Assembly: GCF_002434505.1 (NCBI RefSeq)
Contig: NZ_DJKE01000004.1
Span: 124,001-188,000 of the forward strand
Direction of reading: 5' to 3'
Origin: Brevundimonas sp. UBA6550
GTDB lineage: Bacteria; Pseudomonadota; Alphaproteobacteria; Caulobacterales; Caulobacteraceae
DNA: 64,000 nt
Below are positions 34,971 to 42,780 of this stretch, piece after piece. Each line of letters starts with the position of its first letter. Position 1 is the stretch's first letter. Made by a program: the position numbers and the translations under genes. A model generated the notes under the pieces. It was not told where the DNA came from and did no database searches. It was given only the letters and a program-made list of their open reading frames with translations.

Positions 34971-35315
34971 ATGGCCAGCACCAAGGCCCGAGAAGACATC
35001 AAGGCCGACCTGAAGACCCTCAAGGAGGATCTGAAGACCGGCGCCCGCGAGGAAACCCAGCGCCTGCGCGAAAAGGCCGCCGAGGCCGAGGCCAAGCTGC
35101 GCGCCAAGAGCGACGAAGTGCGCGAACAGGCGCGCGGCTATTACGACACCGCCCGCACGCGCGGTCGCGAATATTACGACGACGCCGCCGAACGCCTGGA
35201 CGAGGCGCAGCGCTATGTGGTCGAGCGGGTGCAGGAGCGTCCGCTGCAATCGACCGCCGTGGCGCTGGGCGTCGGCGTCATCCTTGGGATGCTGCTGGCC
35301 GGTCGTCGCCGCTGA
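34971..35315 (+). CDS. YqjD/ElaB-like (DUF883) membrane-anchored protein
   Basis: A 114-residue protein: a long charged amphipathic helix or coiled coil (residues 3-85, KAREDIKADLKTLKEDLKTG, EAEAKLRAKSDEVREQA) and a C-terminal membrane anchor with a glycine-rich helix (VALGVGVILGMLLAGRRR). Proteins of this type in enterobacteria are stress-induced, sit in the inner membrane and bind ribosomes in stationary phase; that role is only suggested here. The upstream GGAAC-N16-CGTT promoter supports general-stress control. It shares TGATG with the next gene, indicating translational coupling. Confidence 0.85.
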   Translation: MASTKAREDIKADLKTLKEDLKTGAREETQRLREKAAEAEAKLRAKSDEVREQARGYYDTARTRGREYYDDAAERLDEAQRYVVERVQERPLQSTAVALGVGVILGMLLAGRRR

Positions 35316-35725
35316 TGTTCAAGGGCCTCGTCAAAAAGCTGGTTGCGACCGCCGTTGTCGCGGCCAGCGCCTTTCTGGCAGTCATATTCCTGGGGCTGTC
35401 CATCTTCTATGCGCTCAGCCTCAAGCTGACGCCGCTGGGCGCCGCCGCCGTCACCTTCGGCCTGTTCGCCGTGGTCGCCCTGATCGTGATCCTGGTCTTC
35501 CTGCGCAGCGGGAACGACGAGGAGGACGACGAAGAGGAAGAACCGTCCGGCCTGCTGGGCAAGGTGATCCACATCGTTCGCGAACGCCCCATCGTGGGCG
35601 CGGTGGGCGGTCTGGGCGCCGCCTTCCTGCTGCTGCGCAATCCGGCGCTTGCGGCCATCGTCGCCAGCATGGTTGCAGACCGCAAGATGGATCAGGGCGG
35701 CTATTCGCGCCGTCGCCGCCGTTGA
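35315..35725 (+). CDS. Small membrane protein, phage-holin-superfamily-like
   Basis: A 136-residue protein with two N-proximal membrane helices (residues 8-29 and 38-62), a very acidic linker (NDEEDDEEEEPSG, residues 67-79), a third hydrophobic segment (VGAVGGLGAAFLLLRNPALAAIVASMV) and a basic tail ending in five arginines. The pattern resembles the Actinobacteria/Proteobacteria holin-superfamily stress proteins that accompany YqjD-like genes. Its start codon overlaps the stop of the preceding gene, so it belongs to the same operon and probably the same stress regulon. No enzymatic motif. Confidence 0.75.
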   Translation: MFKGLVKKLVATAVVAASAFLAVIFLGLSIFYALSLKLTPLGAAAVTFGLFAVVALIVILVFLRSGNDEEDDEEEEPSGLLGKVIHIVRERPIVGAVGGLGAAFLLLRNPALAAIVASMVADRKMDQGGYSRRRRR

Positions 35726-35745
35726 CGGGAATCTCAGCGAACGAG

Positions 35746-35770
35746 GGAACGGCCAAGCCGCCACGACGTT
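35746..35770 (+). promoter_or_regulatory. EcfG/SigT-type promoter upstream of the DUF1328 gene
   Basis: GGAAC (35746-35750), exactly 16 bases, then CGTT (35767-35770), 66 bases before the ATG of the DUF1328 gene. Same spacing as the promoter at 34893. Confidence 0.75.
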
Positions 35771-35836
35771 GATGCAGCGGACCGACGAAGGCTCTAGGGT
35801 CGCCGACGGCAACATCAACTCAGGAGAGCTAAACCC

Positions 35837-36019
35837 ATGATGCGCTGGGCAATTATCTTCCTGGTCGTGGCCTTGGTCGCGGCCGTTCTCGGCTTCGGCG
35901 GCATTGCGAACTTCTCGTTCGAAATCGCCAAATTCGTAGCCGTCGTCGCTATCATCCTGTTCGTCATCGCCCTGGTGGCCGGCGGACTTCGCGGACGCGG
36001 CGGCACGCCCCGACTATAA
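35837..36019 (+). CDS. DUF1328 small membrane protein (YtjA-like)
   Basis: A 60-residue protein with two hydrophobic helices (residues 3-22 and 30-49) separated by the family's NFSFEIAKF turn, ending in a short Gly/Arg-rich tail. DUF1328 proteins are common in Proteobacteria, are often stress-induced, and have no proven function. CAGGAGAG precedes the ATG. An EcfG-type promoter lies upstream and a hairpin terminator downstream, so it is probably a monocistronic stress gene. Confidence 0.88.
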   Translation: MMRWAIIFLVVALVAAVLGFGGIANFSFEIAKFVAVVAIILFVIALVAGGLRGRGGTPRL

Positions 36020-36041
36020 GGGCGCGACCGATCGGAAATCG

Positions 36042-36072
36042 GGGGACGAGGCTTCGGCTTCGTCCCCATTTT
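36042..36072 (+). terminator. Rho-independent terminator after the DUF1328 gene
   Basis: GGGGACGA and TCGTCCCC form an 8-bp stem around a GGCTTCGGCT loop which can itself pair, followed by ATTTTC. It starts 23 bases after the stop. Confidence 0.82.
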
Positions 36073-36132
36073 CATGCGTTGAAACCTGCGTTCGAAAAAG
36101 AACTTTACATCACAAAGTTTATGCGTGATCTT

Positions 36133-36151
36133 CCCTAATCGATCTAGGGAG
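36133..36151. promoter_or_regulatory. Dyad overlapping the leader of the membrane-protein/regulator operon
   Basis: TCCCTA-atcgatc-TAGGGA is a perfect 6-bp inverted repeat ending at the GGAGG ribosome-binding site of the next gene. It could be the operator of the winged-helix regulator encoded second in this operon (autoregulation, inferred). Confidence 0.45.
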
Positions 36152-36160
36152 GAGACCACC

Positions 36161-36784
36161 ATGACCCGCGACACCCAGGCCATTCAGGACGACATCGCCT
36201 ATATGCGCAACCTCGCGCACGCGGGTCGCCACGCGCCCCTGCTGGCGGGGCCGATCCTGGTCACAGCCGCCATCGTGTTCGGATCGACCAGCCTGATCCA
36301 ATGGGCCATTCAATCGGGTCTGATCCGGCTGAACCCCTGGTCGCAGCTTTGGATCTGGGTCGTCGCAGGCGCGGTGTTCGCCGTCGCCCTGACCGTTCTG
36401 ATCGGTCGCATCAAGAAGAAGTCCGGCTTCAATTCGGCGGGCAACAAGGCCGTCGGGTCGGCGTGGGAGGCGGTCGGTTACGGCATCTTCGTCACCTGGC
36501 TGGCCCTGGTCGCCCTGTCGGTGAAGACGGGAAACTGGTCGTGGATGGCGGTGATGCCGACGGCGGTGCTGGTCGCCTATGGCTCGGCCTGGATGATCGG
36601 CGCGGCCATGACCCGAACGCGCTGGATGTCGATGACCGCGATCTGCGCCTACGTCGGCGCCGTGGCGGTGGCCTGGTTCATCGACAGCCCGCTGATCTAT
36701 CTGGTGTTCACCGCCATTCTGATCGCCGTCGCCCTGGTTCCCGGTCTGATCCTCATGCGTCAGGAACCGGCGGGGGTTGTCTGA
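36161..36784 (+). CDS. Integral membrane protein of unknown function (regulator-linked)
   Basis: A 207-residue protein with about five or six membrane helices (residues 27-48, 61-82, 104-125, 130-150, 158-175, 178-200) after a cytosolic N-terminus (DTQAIQDDIAYMRNLAHAGRHAPLL). I know the arrangement, a membrane protein of this kind followed by a small winged-helix regulator, from several Alphaproteobacteria, but not its function. GGGAGGAGACC precedes the ATG; the frame opens slightly earlier. The next gene starts two bases after its stop. Confidence 0.8.
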   Translation: MTRDTQAIQDDIAYMRNLAHAGRHAPLLAGPILVTAAIVFGSTSLIQWAIQSGLIRLNPWSQLWIWVVAGAVFAVALTVLIGRIKKKSGFNSAGNKAVGSAWEAVGYGIFVTWLALVALSVKTGNWSWMAVMPTAVLVAYGSAWMIGAAMTRTRWMSMTAICAYVGAVAVAWFIDSPLIYLVFTAILIAVALVPGLILMRQEPAGVV

Positions 36785-36786
36785 GC

Positions 36787-37089
36787 ATGGCGGACGATTT
36801 CGACATCGGCCGCATCGACGAGGTCATTCATGGGCGCATCCGCCTGGGGATCATGGCCTTCCTGTCGGGAGCCGACACGGCGGATTTCGCCACGCTGAAG
36901 GCGCGACTGCAGACCACGGACGGCAATCTGTCGGTCCATCTGCGCAAGCTGGAGGAGGCGGGCTTCGTCGCCGTGACCAAGAGTTTCAGGGGTCGAAAGC
37001 CCCTCACGGAGGCCAGTCTGACCGAGGAAGGCCGCGCCGCCTTCGTGGCCTATCTGGATGCGATGGCGGGCCTGCTGCCCGCGCGGTGA
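36787..37089 (+). CDS. Winged-helix transcriptional regulator
   Basis: A 100-residue DNA-binding protein of the MarR-like winged-helix type (HTH_27). It is a single domain: the N-terminal helix IDEVIHGRIRLGIMAFLSG, helix-turn-helix FATLKARLQTTDGNLSVHLRKLEEAGFV, the wing VAVTKSFRGRKPLTEASLTEEGRAAF and a C-terminal dimer helix. It is co-transcribed with the upstream membrane protein, which it may control; a palindrome in their common leader is a candidate site. Confidence 0.88.
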   Translation: MADDFDIGRIDEVIHGRIRLGIMAFLSGADTADFATLKARLQTTDGNLSVHLRKLEEAGFVAVTKSFRGRKPLTEASLTEEGRAAFVAYLDAMAGLLPAR

Positions 37090-37110
37090 AAACAGGGTAG
37101 AAGGCGGCGC

Positions 37111-37890
37111 ATGAGCGACCGCCTTCACGCCTTCGAGGCCATCGACAACTTTCGCGACTATGGCGACTACGCCACGGCGGCGGGGCGCCGCGTGCGGCAC
37201 GGGCGGCTGTTCCGGTCGGCCCACCATGGGCGGGCGAGCGCGGCGGACCTGGAGCGGCTGGCGGCGCTGGACATCGGCGCGGTGGTCGACCTGCGCCGGC
37301 CCGGCGAGCGTCGCGACCAGCCGTCGCGCCGGCCGGACGGCTGGTCGGGCCTGGTGATCGAGGGCGGGATCGACGACGGGGTGGAGGCGCCCCACATCAC
37401 CTTTCTGAAAACCCAGGACCTGACGCCGGCGTCCGGTCGGCGGTTCATGCAGGACACCTATCGCCGCCTGCCGTTCGACGCGGCGCACAGGGATGTGTTC
37501 AGCCGCTATTTCCAGGCCCTGGCCGATCAGGACCGACCTGTGCTGATCCACTGTGCGGCGGGCAAGGATCGGACGGGGTTCCTGGCCGCCCTGACCCATC
37601 ATCTGCTGGGCGTGTCGCGCGACGACATGGTCGAGGACTATCTGCTGACCAATGCGGCGGTGGACCTGGCCGGACGGGCGCCGTCGATCGCGCGGCAACT
37701 GCACAAGATGACCGGCCGTGTCGCCGCCGACGATGCGGTGGTGGCGTTCCTGGGCGTCGAGGCCGCCTATCTGGACGCAGCCTTGGCGGAGGTCGAGGCG
37801 CGACATGGCTCGGTCGAGGCCTATCTGCGCGACGCCTTGGGTGTCGACGCCGCCCGGCGCGACCGGATCGTGGAGCGGCTGTCGGCGTGA
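37111..37890 (+). CDS. Tyrosine-protein phosphatase (Y_phosphatase3 family)
   Basis: A 259-residue protein-tyrosine/lipid phosphatase-like protein. The N-terminus has FRDYGDYATAAGRRVRHGRLFRSAH, the typical entry of this family, and the P-loop CX5R is at HCAAGKDRTGFLA near residue 150 with nucleophilic Cys and Arg. A general-acid Asp region is likely near the FLKTQDLTP segment. No signal peptide. The stop overlaps the GTG of pabB. A second member of the family is encoded at 52244. Substrate unknown; family members act on phosphotyrosine or phosphoinositides. Confidence 0.88.
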   Translation: MSDRLHAFEAIDNFRDYGDYATAAGRRVRHGRLFRSAHHGRASAADLERLAALDIGAVVDLRRPGERRDQPSRRPDGWSGLVIEGGIDDGVEAPHITFLKTQDLTPASGRRFMQDTYRRLPFDAAHRDVFSRYFQALADQDRPVLIHCAAGKDRTGFLAALTHHLLGVSRDDMVEDYLLTNAAVDLAGRAPSIARQLHKMTGRVAADDAVVAFLGVEAAYLDAALAEVEARHGSVEAYLRDALGVDAARRDRIVERLSA

Positions 37891-39200
37891 ACGATGTGCT
37901 GAGCCATCGGGTGGTGCGCAACGCCGGTTGGGTCGAGCCGGTTATGGTGGCGGCGGGATTGGCGGCGGACGGGACGGACGGGCTGCTGGCCTTGATTTCC
38001 GGCGGGGGTTCGGGCGAGCGCTGGTCGCACGTGGCGGCGCAGCCGGATCGGCTTCAGGTCGGGCCGGTTGGAGAGGCGGCGCTTTTCGATGCTCTGCGCG
38101 ACCCCGCGTTCTCGGCGGGGACGGTGGGCCTGGCGGCCTATGACGCCGGGGCGCGGGCGGCGACGGGACCGCGCGGGGCGGTGTGGCCCGATCTGATGCT
38201 GGCCCGCTATCCGGCGATGCTGACCTTCGATCACCAGGCCCGCCGGGTTCAGGCGACCGGGCGAGGGGCGACGGCTGCGCAGGCCGAGGCGGCGGCGGAT
38301 CGCGCGCTGGGCTGGCTGACCACCCCGCGCGCCGACCCGAAACCTGTCCCGCCAGCCGAAACCTTTCAGGCAGAGGCGTCGCCCGAAGCCTATCGCGCGG
38401 CCGTGGCCGATGTGGTGGACCGGATTGCGGCCGGCGAACTGTTCCAGGCCAATGTGGCGCGCGCCTGGTCGGGACGGCTGAGGCCGCAGGCCGATCCGTT
38501 CGACGTCTTTATGCGGCTGCAACAGGATCGTGCCTCGCCCTTCGGCGCCTATTGGCGGGTCGGGGATCGGGCGCTGGTGTCCAACTCGCCCGAACTGTTT
38601 TTGAGCTTCGATCCGGCCAGCCGCCGCATCGAGGCCCGGCCGATCAAGGGCACCCGGCCGCGCGATCCCGATCCGGCGCGCGACGCCGCCAATGCTGCGG
38701 ACCTTTTGGCCAGCGCCAAGGACCGGGCCGAGAACCTGATGATCGTGGACCTGATGCGCAACGATCTGGCGCGCGCGTCCGAGCCGGGATCGGTGCAGGT
38801 GCAGGCCCTGTTCGCGGTCGAGCGGCATCCGACCGTGCATCATCTGGTCTCGACCGTGACGGCGACGGCGCGGGCGGGGGCCGGCGCGGCGGAGCTTCTG
38901 GAGGCCACCTTTCCGCCCGGCTCGATCACCGGCGCGCCCAAACATCAGGCGATGAAGGTGATCGCCGCCCATGAACCGCCGCGCGGCCCCTGGTGCGGAT
39001 CGCTGTTCCTGATCGGCGAGGGCGGATCGCTGACCGCCTCGGTGCTGATCCGCACGGCCGGGTTCGAGCGGACGGACGGGGTCTGGCGCTATCGCACCCT
39101 GGCCGGCGCCGGCATCGTCGCCGACAGCGATCCGGCCGCCGAGGAGGCCGAGACCGACGTCAAGATCTCGGCGATGCGCGAGGCCCTGATCGGGCGTTGA
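37887..39200 (+). CDS. pabB: Aminodeoxychorismate synthase component I
   Basis: Converts chorismate, with ammonia from PabA, to 4-amino-4-deoxychorismate for folate synthesis. The 437-residue protein has a variable N-terminal half and the chorismate-binding domain with PEAYRAAVADVVDRIAAGELFQANVARAW, SPELFLSFDPASRRIEARPIKGTRPR, RAENLMIVDLMRNDLARASEPGSV, ERHPTVHHLVSTVTA and FPPGSITGAPKHQAMKVI. The KGTRPR and FPPGSITGAPK segments fit PabB rather than TrpE. Start GTG overlaps the phosphatase stop. No fused aminase or lyase domain is present, so PabA and PabC must be elsewhere. Confidence 0.9.
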   Translation: MNDVLSHRVVRNAGWVEPVMVAAGLAADGTDGLLALISGGGSGERWSHVAAQPDRLQVGPVGEAALFDALRDPAFSAGTVGLAAYDAGARAATGPRGAVWPDLMLARYPAMLTFDHQARRVQATGRGATAAQAEAAADRALGWLTTPRADPKPVPPAETFQAEASPEAYRAAVADVVDRIAAGELFQANVARAWSGRLRPQADPFDVFMRLQQDRASPFGAYWRVGDRALVSNSPELFLSFDPASRRIEARPIKGTRPRDPDPARDAANAADLLASAKDRAENLMIVDLMRNDLARASEPGSVQVQALFAVERHPTVHHLVSTVTATARAGAGAAELLEATFPPGSITGAPKHQAMKVIAAHEPPRGPWCGSLFLIGEGGSLTASVLIRTAGFERTDGVWRYRTLAGAGIVADSDPAAEEAETDVKISAMREALIGR

Positions 39201-39209
39201 GCCTGCGGA

Positions 39210-39740
39210 TCAGCAGGTGCTGCAGGCGATGACGTCGGCCGTGCGCGGGCGCAAGTAGGCCATTCGCTCGAACCGCGTGAAATAGGGCGCGACCATATCG
39301 AACGGCGACGAATAGTCATAGTTGGCCTCGGCCACGATGACGGACTCCCCGGCCGCCAGCATATCGGACGGGATCTTGGCGTCGGCTACCGTCAGTTTGC
39401 CGGCGACGCCCCGGCTCACGCTCCAATCGACCCTGTAGGTGGTCGTATCGACGCGGGTGACGCTGCTGACCCTCTGCGTCAGGGGCGTGTTGGAGAACGG
39501 CCTGATGATCTGATCGCCGATGGCGAAGATGTCTGTGATCTGCGTCTTGGTCACCGTGTCGTTCTGCGACACCAGGTCCGCGACCATGGAGGCCACGTGG
39601 CCTGTGCGCTTCAGCGCCATATAGCCCTGACAGTATTCCACCATGCCGAAGTACAAAAGGATCAGAACGGGGGCCAGGAAGGCGAACTCCACCGCCGCGG
39701 CGCCGCGCGTGTTTTTCGCCAGTTGTCCAAGACACATCAT
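39210..39740 (-). CDS. TadE-like pseudopilin (second of the pair)
   Basis: A 176-residue pilus assembly protein of the Tad/Flp system. The N-terminus has the prepilin-like signature NTRGAAAVEFAFLAPVLILLYFGMVEYCQGY: a Gly before AAAVEFA at the likely prepilin peptidase site and a hydrophobic helix. The rest is a periplasmic domain with two Cys at the C-terminus (CSTC). It begins with ATG overlapping the stop of the upstream TadE (ATGA), so the two are co-translated. It is convergent with pabB, nine bases apart. Confidence 0.88.
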   Translation of the reverse strand: MMCLGQLAKNTRGAAAVEFAFLAPVLILLYFGMVEYCQGYMALKRTGHVASMVADLVSQNDTVTKTQITDIFAIGDQIIRPFSNTPLTQRVSSVTRVDTTTYRVDWSVSRGVAGKLTVADAKIPSDMLAAGESVIVAEANYDYSSPFDMVAPYFTRFERMAYLRPRTADVIACSTC

Positions 39741-40297
39741 GTGGCGGCCGACTTCGTCCAGGGCTCGTTGCGGAAGGCCGTCGCCGACATCAGCAGCACC
39801 TTGCCCGCCCCGACGCGGGAGGTGGCCTGGTTGAGCAGGGGCGTGATCAGCGGATGGACGTACCAGACGCGCACCAGCACAAGATCGCCCGGATTGCCCC
39901 CGTCGTAGATGGCCTTGGTCGGGTCGATCTGGCCGTTGGTGATCGGCTCGGGCGGATCGGGCGCGGCGAACTGAGGGATGACGCGCACATCGACGGTGGC
40001 GCGGCTGGCGCAATCGGTCTTGAACAGCGTCATCCGGTCGCAAAGTTCTGACTTGAAACGGGCGGCCGTGAACTTCTGCTGATCGGCCTGACCCGTCCGC
40101 ACCAGGCGGCCTGACTGTGTCGTCGCCGTTTCCAGCATGGAATCGATCACGAACACCATGCCCAGTTCCAGGATGGCGAAAATCATCATCAGGAAGGGGA
40201 TCGCCACCATGGCGAACTCGATCGCGGCGACGCCCTCGCGCCCCTGACGGCGGCGTGCGCGCCGCATCCAGGCCGCCAGAAGGGTGCGCGCGATCAT
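39737..40297 (-). CDS. TadE-like pseudopilin (first of the pair)
   Basis: A 186-residue TadE-family protein. After a basic N-terminus (RRARRRQGREG) comes the processed-pilin-like segment GVAAIEFAMVAIPFLMMIFAILELGMVFVI, then a periplasmic domain with a Cys pair near residues 85-95. Such proteins are thought to be minor pilins that initiate or regulate Flp fibre assembly. It lies ten bases after the CpaC-N-like gene on the same strand, forming a three-gene unit divergent from pilA. Confidence 0.88.
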   Translation of the reverse strand: MIARTLLAAWMRRARRRQGREGVAAIEFAMVAIPFLMMIFAILELGMVFVIDSMLETATTQSGRLVRTGQADQQKFTAARFKSELCDRMTLFKTDCASRATVDVRVIPQFAAPDPPEPITNGQIDPTKAIYDGGNPGDLVLVRVWYVHPLITPLLNQATSRVGAGKVLLMSATAFRNEPWTKSAAT

Positions 40298-40307
40298 GGC
40301 CGGCGGA

Positions 40308-40709
40308 TCAGGGCGCGATCGGGGCGGCGGCGGGCGCGCTGCGGACGCTGGGCGAGCAGGAGGCGCCGCAGGTCATTTCCGTCGCCTGGGCGCCGCGCCA
40401 GACACGCACCGAGCCGGTCGCGCCGCCCGAGACCACGATTTCGCGCTGGAACAGGGTGCGGCCCACGCCGTCGACGGCGACCACCTCGGTCACCCCATAG
40501 CCCTTGCCGACGATGAACAGAGTGTTGGCGTCCACCATGGAGACGTCGGCGATCTGGGGGTTGGCGACGATGATGGAGGCGGCGGCCCCGCGCAGCTGAA
40601 CGCGGGCGGAGCGGTCGATCTCGACGTTCAGCGCCCCGTCCTGGGCGTTGGCGAGGACAGGGGCGGCCAACAGGGCGGCGGCCAGAAGAACGGCGGGGAT
40701 GCGAGACAT
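40308..40709 (-). CDS. Pilus assembly protein N-terminal-domain protein (CpaC/RcpA N-domain-like)
   Basis: A 133-residue exported protein. The signal peptide is at residues 1-22 (cleavage near ANAQD). The mature part resembles the N-terminal periplasmic domain of the secretin CpaC: IDRSARVQLRGAAASIIVANPQIADVSMVDANTLFIVGKGYGVTEVVAVDG, the same pattern (NPQVAEAML, ITVIGVAPGETDAVFLDA) seen in the full secretin of this locus. It ends in a CGASCSP motif and an Ala/Pro tail. It is likely a periplasmic accessory subunit of the same machine. Confidence 0.85.
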   Translation of the reverse strand: MSRIPAVLLAAALLAAPVLANAQDGALNVEIDRSARVQLRGAAASIIVANPQIADVSMVDANTLFIVGKGYGVTEVVAVDGVGRTLFQREIVVSGGATGSVRVWRGAQATEMTCGASCSPSVRSAPAAAPIAP

Positions 40710-40947
40710 CGGCGGCTCTGAAACAACGGCGCGTGCGGACGCGGACACGCGCATGATGGCCCAGCGATCCTCAACAAAGGCTGAAGCCCGAGAATGAGAA
40801 TTTTCTTTGGTGAATCCGCGCGTAACCAAACCTCGTGACTCAGATTTAACGGGGGTGCGGCATTGTGATCCTGCGTTTGGGGGTCAAGCGGGCTACCGGC
40901 TCCCCCCGCCAAGTTGCTCGCTGGACCATTTGAAAAGGACTATCCCC
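40710..40947. promoter_or_regulatory. Divergent promoter region of pilA and the CpaC-N/TadE operon
   Basis: Two CcrM methylation sites lie here, GAATC at 40812-40816 and GACTC at 40837-40841, 107-136 bases before the pilA ATG. A TTAAC half-site follows at about 40846. I did not find a full TTAA-N7-TTAA CtrA site. In Caulobacter, pilA is CtrA-dependent; that dependence is not shown by this sequence. Confidence 0.45.
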
Positions 40948-41124
40948 ATGACCAAGTTCATCTCGCGCTTCGCCAAAGACGAATCGGGCGCCACCGCCAT
41001 CGAATACGGCCTGATCGCCGCCCTGGTCGCCGTCGCCCTGATCGGCGTTCTGGGCACGATGAGCGGCAAGATCAGCGCTCTGTTCGGACGTATCGGCACC
41101 GCTCTGGATGGCGCGGCGAAGTAA
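40948..41124 (+). CDS. pilA: Flp-type pilin PilA
   Basis: A 58-residue major pilin precursor. The short leader MTKFISRFAKDESG ends in the Gly expected at the prepilin peptidase site, followed by the Flp motif ATAIEYGLIAALVAVALIGVLG, whose Glu and Tyr are hallmarks, and a short C-terminal helix. It forms the shaft of the Flp pilus built by the products of the genes that follow. It is monocistronic by appearance: GANTC sites upstream and a strong terminator downstream. Confidence 0.96.
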   Translation: MTKFISRFAKDESGATAIEYGLIAALVAVALIGVLGTMSGKISALFGRIGTALDGAAK

Positions 41125-41147
41125 CGTCTGAAATATCCTTTGTGGGA

Positions 41148-41177
41148 GGGCCGGAACTGAAAAGCTCCGGCCCTTTT
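41148..41177 (+). terminator. Rho-independent terminator after pilA
   Basis: GGGCCGGA and TCCGGCCC form an 8-bp stem followed by four T residues, 24 bases after the stop. Confidence 0.9.
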
Positions 41178-41204
41178 CGCATGGCGGAAACCCAACCTTA
41201 AGTC

Positions 41205-41744
41205 ATGTCCGACAGTATGGCGGTCATGGACATTCTGCTGCTCATCCTGCTGGGCGTCTTTCCGGCCCTGATCATCGTCGGGGGTCTGCACGACCTGATC
41301 ACGATGAAGATTCCAAACTGGATTTCGCTGGCCCTGATCGGCGCCTTCTTCCCGACGGCGCTTCTGGTCGGCGTGGGGCCGATGGACATCGCCATTCACC
41401 TCGGCGTCGGCGTCGTCGCGCTGATGATCGGGATGGGGATGTTCGCCCTGAACTGGATCGGAGGCGGCGACGCCAAGCTGCTGGCGGCCAGCTGTCTATG
41501 GATGGGGCTGAGCGGCGTGGCGCCCTTCCTGTTGTGGACGGGGGTGGCGGGCGGGCTGTTCTGTCTGTTGCTGATCATGGCGCGCCAATATTTCCCCATG
41601 GTCGCGCCCTCGGTGTCGCAAGGATGGGTCGTCAATCTGATGCAGCCCAAGGGCGACATCCCCTACGGCGTCGCCATCGCCATCGGCGCCTTGATGGCCC
41701 TGCCCGAGAGCGGACTGGTTCTGGCTTATGCATCAGGACGTTAA
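41205..41744 (+). CDS. cpaA: Prepilin peptidase CpaA (TadV)
   Basis: A 179-residue aspartic protease of the inner membrane that processes PilA and the TadE pseudopilins. Six hydrophobic segments are visible. The two catalytic aspartates are in GLHDLITMKIPNWI near residue 30 and in the GxGD motif IGGGDAKLLAAS near residue 88. It is the short form lacking the N-methylase domain, as is normal for Tad systems. A second ATG three codons in from the used start is possible. It precedes cpaB by 118 bases. Confidence 0.93.
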   Translation: MSDSMAVMDILLLILLGVFPALIIVGGLHDLITMKIPNWISLALIGAFFPTALLVGVGPMDIAIHLGVGVVALMIGMGMFALNWIGGGDAKLLAASCLWMGLSGVAPFLLWTGVAGGLFCLLLIMARQYFPMVAPSVSQGWVVNLMQPKGDIPYGVAIAIGALMALPESGLVLAYASGR

Positions 41745-41862
41745 GGCCAAGCTGACCGGCGTTCTGCGCTTAGGAAGCGTTAACCGATAGGCGGCATGAT
41801 CGTTAACGGTAGGCGTCGGGGACTGAATCCGCGACTCAGGGCGCCAGCCGGAGACATCCTGG

Positions 41863-42780
41863 ATGAAGCCCGCCCGTATCGTCGTTCTGTGCATCGCCGC
41901 CGTATCGGCCATCGGCCTGGCCTTGGTGGTCCGGGCCATGGGATCGTCGTCCAATGCGCCATCCGCGCCCGCCGCCGCCGCGCCCGTCGAGGTTCGGCCG
42001 ATGGCCAAGGTTCTGGTCGCCGCCACGGATCTGCAGCCCGGCAAACGCATCACCGAGGCCGATCTGTCCTGGAAGGACTGGCCCGTAGACGAGGTTGCGC
42101 CGGTCTTCATCACCGATGGCGCGACGCCCGTTTCAGCCCGTCCCGCCGCCGACAACGCCGCTCAGAAGGCCGCCGGGGCGGTGGAACGGGTCGCCAAGGC
42201 GGCGACCGAAATCGCCGGGACCGGCGCCAAGTCCGACTATATCGGCGCCGTGGTCCGCGAACCCATCCTGGCCGGAGAACCGATCCTGGCGCGCAAGATC
42301 GTGCGCGCCGGCGACAGCGGCTATATGGCCGCCTATCTGGAGCCTGGAATGCGGGCCATGGCCATCGCCGTGACGGTGGAATCGGCGGCAGGCGGCTTCA
42401 TCCTGCCCGGTGATCGGGTCGATGTGGTCATGACCGCCGAAGTTAATCGCGACGGCGGCGTCGAGGGCGGCTCCAAGTCCAAATACGTATCCGGCGTCGT
42501 TCTGCAGAACATCAAGGTCCTGGCGATCGACCAGGCCACGCGGGTCGGCGACGACGCCCAGGCCGTGGTCGGCGCGACCGCCACCCTGGAGGTTCGTCCG
42601 CAGGACGCCGTCCTGGTGGCGCAGGCCAAGTCGGAAGGCGAACTGTCCCTGTCGCTGAGGTCCTACGCCGACACCGCCGGTCCGTCCGGCGCCACGCGCA
42701 GACCTGCAGCCGGCCAGTCCCGCCCTCAGGCCGTGCGCATCTATCGCGGCGGCGCGCCGGAAGTGGTGGCCGTGCCATGA
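41863..42780 (+). CDS. cpaB: Flp pilus assembly protein CpaB (RcpC)
   Basis: A 305-residue periplasmic/inner-membrane protein. The N-terminal membrane anchor (VVLCIAAVSAIGLALVVRAMG) is followed by a SAF domain (VLVAATDLQPGKRITEADLSWKDWPVDEV) and a C-terminal region with DRVDVVMTAEV and ATLEVRPQDAVLVAQAKSEGELSLSLR, typical of RcpC/CpaB. It carries an insertion rich in Ala between residues 90 and 115. GGAGA precedes the ATG by about eleven bases. Its stop overlaps the start of cpaC (ATGA). Confidence 0.93.
   Translation: MKPARIVVLCIAAVSAIGLALVVRAMGSSSNAPSAPAAAAPVEVRPMAKVLVAATDLQPGKRITEADLSWKDWPVDEVAPVFITDGATPVSARPAADNAAQKAAGAVERVAKAATEIAGTGAKSDYIGAVVREPILAGEPILARKIVRAGDSGYMAAYLEPGMRAMAIAVTVESAAGGFILPGDRVDVVMTAEVNRDGGVEGGSKSKYVSGVVLQNIKVLAIDQATRVGDDAQAVVGATATLEVRPQDAVLVAQAKSEGELSLSLRSYADTAGPSGATRRPAAGQSRPQAVRIYRGGAPEVVAVP

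Noticed and set aside
40710..40947. Full CtrA site upstream of pilA
   Set aside because: Only a TTAAC half-site and GANTC sites are visible; no TTAA-N7-TTAA.
41745..41862. Paired CGTTAAC words between cpaA and cpaB as a CtrA operator
   Set aside because: The spacing does not fit TTAA-N7-TTAA, and the words could be chance.
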